DNA of 19,222 nucleotides from positions 1 through 19,222 of the forward strand of contig CAZVKB010000049.1 of NCBI GenBank assembly GCA_964627505.1, given 5' to 3'. Source of the stretch: JACJWR01 sp964627505. Its GTDB lineage: Bacteria; Actinomycetota; Actinomycetes; S36-B12; UBA10799. The first letter of the stretch is position 1; every line of letters begins with the position of its first letter. Below, one piece after another: positions 14,818 through 19,222 of the stretch. Position numbers and translations under genes: made by a program. Under the pieces are notes generated by a model that saw only the letters and a program-made list of their open reading frames with translations, was not told the origin of the DNA and did not search any database.

Positions 14818-15855
14818 GTGATGTCTCGAGTCGTGCTCGTCACCGGGGTGTCCCGGTATCTCGGGGGGCGGATGGCCAGAGTGCTGACCGCCGAGCCCGG
14901 AGTGTCGCGAGTGATCGGGGTGGATGTGGTGCCGCCGCGCGGCGACATCGGCGGCGCGGAGTTTGTCCGCGCCGACATCCGCAACCCGATCATCTCCAAG
15001 GTGATTCGGGCCGCTGCTGTGGACACCGTGGTGCACATGGGCGTGATCGCCACCCCGGTGCAGGCGGGCGGACGGATGTCGATGAAAGAGATCAACGTCA
15101 TCGGAACCATGCAGCTGCTGGCCGCCTGTCAAAAAGCGCCGTCGGTGTCGAAGTTGGTGGTCAAGTCCACCACCGGGATCTACGGGGCCGGTCCGAAGGA
15201 CCCCGCGCTATTCACCGAGGACATGGCTCCCAAGCACCCGCCGCGCTCCGGTTGGGCGAAAGACTCGGTCGAAGTCGAGGGATATGTGCGCGGTTTCGCC
15301 CGACGGCGCCCGGATGTGGCAGTCACAACCTTGCGGTTCGCCAATTTCCTGGGGCCGGTGGTGGACACTCCGATGACGGAGTACTTCTCCCTGCCCGTGA
15401 TCCCCACGGTGCTCGGCTACGACGCCCGCCTGCAGTTCATTCACGAAGACGACGGCATCGAAGCGCTGCGTCGAGCCGTGGCCCAGGAGATTCCAGGCAC
15501 CTTCAACATCGCCGGGGAAGGTGTGCTGCTGCTCTCCCAGGCGGTGCGGCGGGCAAGTCGTCCGCGGGTGGCGATCGCAGCGCCGCTCGTGGGTCTGGTG
15601 GGGGAGTTCGTGCGGCGATTCGGGATGGCCGACTTTTCGCCGGAGCAGGGCACTTTCCTCACCTACGGTCGCGGTGTGGACACCACCCGGATGCGGACGG
15701 TATTCGGCTTTTCCCCAGCACACACCACGGCCGAAACTTTCGACGAGTTCATTCGCGCCCGGGACCTGAAACGGGTGGTACAACCTGAACAGGTGGCAGC
15801 GGCGGAATCCCGTCTGGTGTCGCTCCTGACCAGAAAGGAGCAAGCTCATGCCTGA
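14818..15855 (+). CDS. Atypical extended SDR / NAD-dependent epimerase-dehydratase (Rv0501-like)
   Basis: This 345-residue Rossmann-fold protein of the extended short-chain dehydrogenase family lies at the position of Rv0501 (annotated GalE2). The nucleotide-binding motif is VLVTGVSRYLGGRMARVL (6–23), a variant of TGxxGxxG, followed by GVDVVPPRGD and a DIR motif. The active-site Ser region is VVKSTTGIYG (114–123). Where the catalytic Tyr-x-x-x-Lys should be, the sequence is S144-G-W-A-K148, so Lys is kept and Tyr is Ser. True UDP-galactose epimerase activity is therefore doubtful. The start is GTG 14818 (leaderless -10) or ATG 14821. It overlaps the acyltransferase by 8 nt, so the two are co-translated. 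The partner enzyme suggests lipid or envelope metabolism, by inference. Confidence 0.85.
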   Translation: MMSRVVLVTGVSRYLGGRMARVLTAEPGVSRVIGVDVVPPRGDIGGAEFVRADIRNPIISKVIRAAAVDTVVHMGVIATPVQAGGRMSMKEINVIGTMQLLAACQKAPSVSKLVVKSTTGIYGAGPKDPALFTEDMAPKHPPRSGWAKDSVEVEGYVRGFARRRPDVAVTTLRFANFLGPVVDTPMTEYFSLPVIPTVLGYDARLQFIHEDDGIEALRRAVAQEIPGTFNIAGEGVLLLSQAVRRASRPRVAIAAPLVGLVGEFVRRFGMADFSPEQGTFLTYGRGVDTTRMRTVFGFSPAHTTAETFDEFIRARDLKRVVQPEQVAAAESRLVSLLTRKEQAHA

Positions 15856-16795
15856 TGCGCGCGTGATCGCCCTTGATGGCGATGACCGAGGTCGGCTGCG
15901 CAGTGTGCCGGTCTCCGCCGATGAAGAACTCTTCAGTTCCGAGGCGACCGAGGAGGAATCCACCGGCGTGCGCGACCACATGATCGCCACGCTGGATTTC
16001 ATGCGTCGGCGCATCACCGGCGAATACGAAGTGGACGACTTCGGTTTCGACCGGGAACTGCTCGAACGGGTGCTGATGGCGCCGATCCGGCCGCTCTACG
16101 AGTCCTATTTCCGGGTCGAGACCCGCGGCTTGGAGAACGTGCCAGACGAAGGTGGCGCGCTGATCGTGGCCAACCATTCCGGCACCTTGGCCTTCGACGC
16201 GGTGATGACGCAGCTCGCGTTGCTCGATCATCATCCGGCGCGCCGACACCTGCGCACATTGGGTGCGAATCTCGTGTTCGGCTTGCCGTTTCTGGGGGAG
16301 TACGCGCGCAAGAGCGGGCACACATTGGCCTGCGCCCCGGACGCGGAACGACTGTTGGCCGCCGGCGAGCTAGTCGGCGTGTGGCCGGAAGGTTACAAAG
16401 GCATCGGCAAGCCCTTCAGCGAACGCTACAAGTTGCAGCGGTTTGGTCGCGGCGGGTTCTTAGCCGCGGCGATCAAGACCGGTACGCCGATTATTCCGTG
16501 CGCGATTGTGGGCGCGGAGGAGATCTACCCCATGGTCGGCAATGCCAAGTTTCTGGCTCGGCTGTTCGGGGTGCCGTATTTCCCGATCACACCGTTCTTC
16601 CCCTGGCTCGGACCCTTGGGGATGGTGCCGTTGCCGAGCAAGTGGATCATCGAATTCGGAGAACCGATCCCCACAGACGAATTCGTCGCCGCGGAGGACT
16701 CGATGGAACTGTTTGATCTCACCGACCAAGTGCGCGAAACCATCCAACAGACGCTCTACCGACTTCTGGTGTCGCGGCGTTCGGTTTTCCGCTGA
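15848..16795 (+). CDS. PlsC-type lysophospholipid acyltransferase family protein (Rv0502-like)
   Basis: This 315-residue acyltransferase of the LPLAT superfamily transfers an acyl chain to a glycerol- or lipid-bound hydroxyl at the membrane. VANHSGTLAFDAVM (108–120) holds the active site as His110 and Asp117, an H-x6-D spacing rather than the H-x4-D of PlsC; this is the form seen in the TMEM68/diacylglycerol acyltransferase-like branch. PEGYKGIGKPF (180–190) is the second signature, and FLAAAIKTGTPIIPCAIVGAEE (204–225) the third. The first 80 residues are acidic and specific to this group. The start ATG 15848 has AGGAG about 7 nt upstream, inside the SDR gene that it overlaps. With the acyl-CoA ligase next door the set suggests lipid synthesis or remodelling; the acceptor is unknown. 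Confidence 0.9.
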   Translation: MPDARVIALDGDDRGRLRSVPVSADEELFSSEATEEESTGVRDHMIATLDFMRRRITGEYEVDDFGFDRELLERVLMAPIRPLYESYFRVETRGLENVPDEGGALIVANHSGTLAFDAVMTQLALLDHHPARRHLRTLGANLVFGLPFLGEYARKSGHTLACAPDAERLLAAGELVGVWPEGYKGIGKPFSERYKLQRFGRGGFLAAAIKTGTPIIPCAIVGAEEIYPMVGNAKFLARLFGVPYFPITPFFPWLGPLGMVPLPSKWIIEFGEPIPTDEFVAAEDSMELFDLTDQVRETIQQTLYRLLVSRRSVFR

Positions 16796-16819
16796 CTTTG
16801 CCGCCTCGTGTGCATTGCC

Positions 16820-16849
16820 CACCGGCCACCCGGTGAGGTGTGTCACACT
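16820..16849 (+). promoter_or_regulatory. Hairpin plus palindrome before the acyl-CoA ligase
   Basis: CACCGG (16820–16825) and CCGGTG (16830–16835) form a 6-bp stem with a 4-nt loop. Immediately after, GTGTG-T-CACAC (16838–16848) is a perfect palindrome overlapping CACACT, a possible degenerate -10. The hairpin may end the SDR–acyltransferase transcript, and the palindrome may be an operator for the acyl-CoA ligase gene. There is no T-run. Confidence 0.35.
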
Positions 16850-16872
16850 CGGATCTTGTGGGAGCCAACCTC

Positions 16873-18363
16873 ATGGACTTAAACCTCGCTGCGTTAGTGA
16901 CGCGCGCTGCCGCCCGGACCCCCGGGTCCGCAGCCTTGGTCGCCGCTGATCGCACCACCACCTGGGCCGAACTCGAACATCTCGTGCGAGCGTTTGCCGG
17001 TGGGCTGCGAGCGCGGCGGATTCACCGCGGGGATCGGGTGGCCCTGCTGGTCGGCAACAGTCCGGAGTTTGTGGTGGCTTACTTCGGCATCCTGCGGGCG
17101 GGCTGTGTGTGTGTCCCGATCAACACCGGCTACACGGCCTTCGAGGTGGCCTATCAGGTGGAGCAATCGGGTGCAGATTTGCTGATATGCGATGCCGGCA
17201 CCTGCGACACCGCGATCGCCGCCGCCGGCGCCACGCCGGTGGTAGAGATCGGGGGTGAGGCGTGGCGCACGCTGCTGGTGGGATCGACACCGCCGCCGGA
17301 GGATGCCGGCGGGGGTGAGGACCTGGCCGTGTTGATGTTCACGTCCGGCACGTCCGGGCGGCCGAAAGGCGCCATGCTCAGCCATCGCGCCCTGCTGGCC
17401 AACCTGGAGCAGCTTGCCGAACTGGCTGACCCGCCGCCGATGCTAGCCACCGATGTGGTGCTGGTGAGTCTGCCGCTTTTCCACAGTTACGCCCTCAACG
17501 GCGCGCTCGGGATGGTGGCGCTGACCGGAGCGACTGCTGTGATCCCCCACCGCTTCGATCCGGCCGCGGCCCTGGCCATGGTGGACATGCACGCAGTGTC
17601 GGTGGTGATCAGCGCACCCCCGGTGTACCAAGCATGGGTGTCGGAACCGGGCATTCGGGAATCGCTGGCGGGTGTGCGGCTGCTGATTTCGGGGGCGGCA
17701 CCGCTGACGCCGGCGGTCTACGGTGCGTTCGAAGCCACCACCGGGTTGCCGGTGTGGGAGGGCTACGGCATGACCGAAGCCGCCCCGGTGATCACCTCCA
17801 CCCTGGTCACCGGCCGGCCGAAGTCGGGCAGCGTGGGCCAAGCACTACCCGGGATCGAGTTGCTGCTGCACGATGAGGAAGGCCATCCCGTCGCCGAAGA
17901 CGATCCGGGAGAGGTCGTGATCCGGGGCGCCAACCTGTTTTCCGGGTACTGGCCGGACGGCAGTGACGGGCCGGATGAGGACGGCTGGTGGGCAACGTCG
18001 GATATCGCGATCATGGACTCAGATGGCGATGTGCGCCTGGTGGATCGACGCAGCGACCTGATCATCGTGAATGGTTTCAACGTCTACCCGCGCGAGGTCG
18101 AGGAGATTCTGTCGGAACTCGACGGGGTCTCGGAGGTTGCGGTGATGGGCGTGCCGGACGACGAGGTCGGCAGTGTGATCAAGGCGGTGGTGGTGGCCAC
18201 GGACGAATTGGACTCCGCTGCGGTGATCGAATTCGCGCGTAGTCGGATCGCGCGCTTCAAGTGCCCGAGCATCGTGGAGTTCGTGGATTCGCTGCCGCAC
18301 TCCGGCAGCGGCAAGATCAACAAGGGTGCGCTGCGGGAGCGGATCGCGGAACTGCGCTCATGA
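16873..18363 (+). CDS. AMP-dependent acyl-CoA ligase (fatty acid–CoA ligase family)
   Basis: This 496-residue ANL-superfamily enzyme activates a carboxylic acid, probably a fatty or aromatic acid, to acyl-AMP and then acyl-CoA. The P-loop is MFTSGTSGRPKGAML (155–169), LPLFHSYAL follows at 200–208, the A5 motif is GYGMTEAAP (298–306), A7 is WWATSDIA (372–379) where Ser376 replaces the usual Gly of TGD while Asp377 is kept, A8 is DLIIVNGFNVYPREVEE (395–411), and the catalytic lysine is Lys481 in SGSGKINKGAL. ATG 16873 is chosen for the GGGAG Shine-Dalgarno 8 nt upstream; the in-frame GTG 16858 is an alternative. The stop overlaps the glutaredoxin-like start (ATGA). Lys481 is the kind of residue AcuC-type deacetylases regulate in related ligases, so a link to the acuC gene is possible but untested. 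Confidence 0.92.
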   Translation: MDLNLAALVTRAAARTPGSAALVAADRTTTWAELEHLVRAFAGGLRARRIHRGDRVALLVGNSPEFVVAYFGILRAGCVCVPINTGYTAFEVAYQVEQSGADLLICDAGTCDTAIAAAGATPVVEIGGEAWRTLLVGSTPPPEDAGGGEDLAVLMFTSGTSGRPKGAMLSHRALLANLEQLAELADPPPMLATDVVLVSLPLFHSYALNGALGMVALTGATAVIPHRFDPAAALAMVDMHAVSVVISAPPVYQAWVSEPGIRESLAGVRLLISGAAPLTPAVYGAFEATTGLPVWEGYGMTEAAPVITSTLVTGRPKSGSVGQALPGIELLLHDEEGHPVAEDDPGEVVIRGANLFSGYWPDGSDGPDEDGWWATSDIAIMDSDGDVRLVDRRSDLIIVNGFNVYPREVEEILSELDGVSEVAVMGVPDDEVGSVIKAVVVATDELDSAAVIEFARSRIARFKCPSIVEFVDSLPHSGSGKINKGALRERIAELRS

Positions 18364-18596
18364 GCGTAGTGACATTGGTGGGGCGGCCGGGGTGTCACTT
18401 GTGCACAGATGCCCGGACGGTGGTGGCGAGCGTAGCGGCCGACACCGGCGCGGAGTTTGTGGAAGTGTCCATCGACGACGACCTTGAACTCATGGACCGT
18501 TTCAGCGAGTTGATTCCGGTGGTTCTGATCGATGATGCCTACCACGCGCACTACGTGATCGACCCGTCGGCGTTACGCGCCGCCTTGCTCCGGTGA
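18360..18596 (+). CDS. Glutaredoxin-like thioredoxin-fold protein (Rv0508-like)
   Basis: This 78-residue thioredoxin-fold protein has a redox-active pair in RPGCHLCTDAR (Cys12 and Cys15), the thioredoxin-fold cis-proline region LIPVVLID in the middle, and a short C-terminal helix. It belongs to the glutaredoxin-like DUF836 type and probably acts as a small cytoplasmic thiol oxidoreductase. The start overlaps the acyl-CoA ligase stop (ATGA), so its expression depends on that gene. The frame is open further upstream, but those codons lie in the ligase. Conserved placement ahead of hemA, as with Rv0508–Rv0509, suggests a link with redox control of tetrapyrrole synthesis, though hemA here has its own promoter region. 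Confidence 0.9.
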   Translation: MSVVTLVGRPGCHLCTDARTVVASVAADTGAEFVEVSIDDDLELMDRFSELIPVVLIDDAYHAHYVIDPSALRAALLR

Positions 18597-18668
18597 CGCA
18601 TCTCACCCGGTTACCGTCGGTGACGATTTGGTGAACGAGGTCGGTTGCGCGTATTCTGAAGTTTCACC
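18592..18668. promoter_or_regulatory. Cluster of GGTGA/TCACC half-sites upstream of hemA
   Basis: Five half-sites lie in 77 bp: GGTGA at 18592, TCACC at 18603, GGTGA at 18619, GGTGA at 18630 and TCACC at 18664. They form several possible inverted pairs (18592/18603 spaced by 6 nt, 18603/18619 by 11 nt). A second pair, ACGAGG (18635–18640) and CCTCGT (18671–18676), interlocks with GGTGAA/TTCACC. This is a candidate operator region or RNA structure. It does not match the Rex operator as I know it. Confidence 0.3.
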
Positions 18669-18681
18669 CGCCTCGTGCGCG

Positions 18682-18720
18682 GTGCCAGATTGCCCACCGC
18701 CACATTAAGATGTTGGCCAC
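18682..18720 (+). promoter_or_regulatory. Promoter-like composite element upstream of hemA
   Basis: GTGCCAGATT (18682–18691), TTAAGAT (18705–18711) containing -10 hexamer TAAGAT, and TGGCCAC (18714–18720). GTGCCA and TAAGAT are 18 nt apart. The same blocks occur before the HTH gene at 14224–14259. Transcription would start near 18718, leaving a leader of about 94 nt that holds the upstream ORF at 18738. Confidence 0.5.
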
Positions 18721-18737
18721 ACACTTTCGGAGCAGCC

Positions 18738-18815
18738 GTGCCCATGTGCCTGTGCCATGGCGTGGTGGCGATGGATCGTGCCGGGGGCGCTGCGGCGCAG
18801 GGAATCCGCACATGA
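18738..18815 (+). CDS. Candidate leader peptide (uORF) coupled to hemA
   Basis: A GTG start at 18738 with Shine-Dalgarno GGAG (18729–18732, 5 nt away) opens a 25-codon frame that ends in a TGA overlapping the hemA ATG by 3 bases (ATGA at 18812–18815). An internal ATG at 18744 would give 23 residues. The peptide begins M-P-M-C-L-C-H and continues into a small, Ala/Gly-rich tail ending in GIRT. It matches no family known to me. The overlap means a ribosome finishing the peptide would be placed on the hemA start, so translation of hemA could be controlled by how the leader is translated. The two early cysteine codons and the His make a metal/heme-sensing or cysteine-sensing role thinkable, but this is speculation. 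It could also be a chance frame. Confidence 0.45.
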   Translation: MPMCLCHGVVAMDRAGGAAAQGIRT

Positions 18816-19222
18816 CTCTGATTGTGATCGGGGTGAGCCATCGCTCCGCACCGTTTGATGTCCTGGACAACGTGGCTTTGACCGAGGACGCCGCGCGCGA
18901 GCTACTCGTCGCCGCGGTGGCCAGTGACCACGTCGCGGAAGCGATGGTGCTCGCCACCTGCAACCGGGTGGAGGTCTATGCGGATGTGGACCGTTTTCAC
19001 GGTGCCGTCGAAGACGTCTCCGCGGCCCTCGGCAAGGTCAGCGGGGTCCCCGTGGGGGACCTGATCGGTCACCTCTACGTGCACTACGACGAACGCGCCA
19101 TCCATCACTTGTTCAGCGTGGCCGCGGGACTGGACTCGATGATCGTTGGCGAACAGCAGATCCTCGGCCAGGTGCGCTCGGCAGTGCGGGAGGCGCAGGA
19201 GGTCGGCACGGCCGGGAAGTTC
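18812..19222 (+). CDS. hemA: Glutamyl-tRNA reductase (partial, 5' part)
   Basis: HemA reduces Glu-tRNA(Glu) to glutamate-1-semialdehyde with NADPH, the first committed step of the C5 pathway to heme, siroheme and cobalamin. The 137 codons present start with LIVIGVSHRSAPF, contain the catalytic Cys50 in LATCNRVEVYA, and end after IHHLFSVAAGLDSMIVGEQQILGQVRSAVREAQ, all standard for the catalytic domain. The gene runs off the window, so the NADPH-binding and dimerization domains are not seen. A Shine-Dalgarno AGGGA (18799–18803) lies 8 nt before the ATG. The start overlaps the stop of an upstream 25-codon frame. No rex gene lies between the glutaredoxin-like gene and hemA, unlike in streptomycetes. 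Confidence 0.97.
   Translation, partial: MTLIVIGVSHRSAPFDVLDNVALTEDAARELLVAAVASDHVAEAMVLATCNRVEVYADVDRFHGAVEDVSAALGKVSGVPVGDLIGHLYVHYDERAIHHLFSVAAGLDSMIVGEQQILGQVRSAVREAQEVGTAGKF

Noticed and set aside
18597..18811. Rex operator upstream of hemA
   Set aside because: No TTGTGAA-N4-TTCACAA-like sequence is present, and no rex gene lies next to hemA in this window.
1..19222. Mobile element, CRISPR array, prophage or toxin–antitoxin system
   Set aside because: No transposase, integrase, direct-repeat array or matching small gene pair was found; gene order resembles a conserved actinobacterial core locus. The tRNA at the left edge shows no duplicated 3' end that would mark an integration site.

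Overview
The window is high-GC, gene-dense DNA that reads as an actinobacterial (Actinomycetota) chromosome. From family knowledge, the block ppx – TIM-barrel isomerase – proC – small excisionase-type HTH – bS22 microprotein – NAD-dependent epimerase – acyltransferase – glutaredoxin-like protein – hemA follows the order around Rv0495c–Rv0509 in Mycobacterium tuberculosis. Here it is interleaved with a CtpE-like P-type ATPase, a proline dehydrogenase, an AcuC-type deacetylase and an acyl-CoA ligase. The genus cannot be decided from the sequence. No phage, IS element, CRISPR array or toxin–antitoxin system is visible, and no stretch longer than 300 bases lacks a gene.

Layout. (1) 1–4171: tRNA-Glu(UUC) on the minus strand faces a YbdK-type carboxylate-amine ligase that overlaps an M20 amidohydrolase. 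Then come a minus-strand YbjQ-family protein, a PfkB-type kinase, and a 45-codon open tail of a lost surface protein ending in a DVTGYF signature. (2) 4146–6382, minus strand: a cysteine-rich conserved protein (position of Rv0495c) followed by radA. (3) 6425–10634, plus strand: a tightly overlapping operon of Ppx/GppA phosphatase, P-type cation ATPase and TIM-barrel isomerase. (4) 10694–14203, plus strand: TetR regulator, proline dehydrogenase, ProC and AcuC-type deacetylase, all overlapping or 5 nt apart. (5) 14358–19222, plus strand: excisionase-type HTH protein, the 32-residue bS22, an atypical SDR/epimerase, a PlsC-type acyltransferase, an acyl-CoA ligase, a glutaredoxin-like protein and the first 137 codons of hemA.

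How the genes are expressed. Many transcription units begin with a TANNNT hexamer 6 or 7 nt before the start codon and have no Shine-Dalgarno sequence, which is the layout of leaderless mRNAs. This decides the start of ybdK, ybjQ, radA, the Cys-rich gene, ppx and tetR, and probably the SDR gene. The 42-bp gap between the Cys-rich gene and ppx holds two opposed leaderless promoters. By contrast, hemA and the HTH gene have real 5' leaders and share a composite promoter-like motif.

The most interesting signals are: (a) a 25-codon upstream ORF beginning Met-Pro-Met-Cys-Leu-Cys-His, with its own Shine-Dalgarno, whose stop codon overlaps the hemA start (ATGA), so hemA looks translationally coupled to a leader peptide; (b) the shared composite element GTGC(G/C)A(A/G)ATT – TTAAGAT – TGGCCAC in front of both the HTH gene and hemA; (c) the decayed surface-protein tail; (d) a palindrome over the -35 position of the tetR–putB–proC–acuC operon. 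None of these was tested by computation; all come from reading the sequence.
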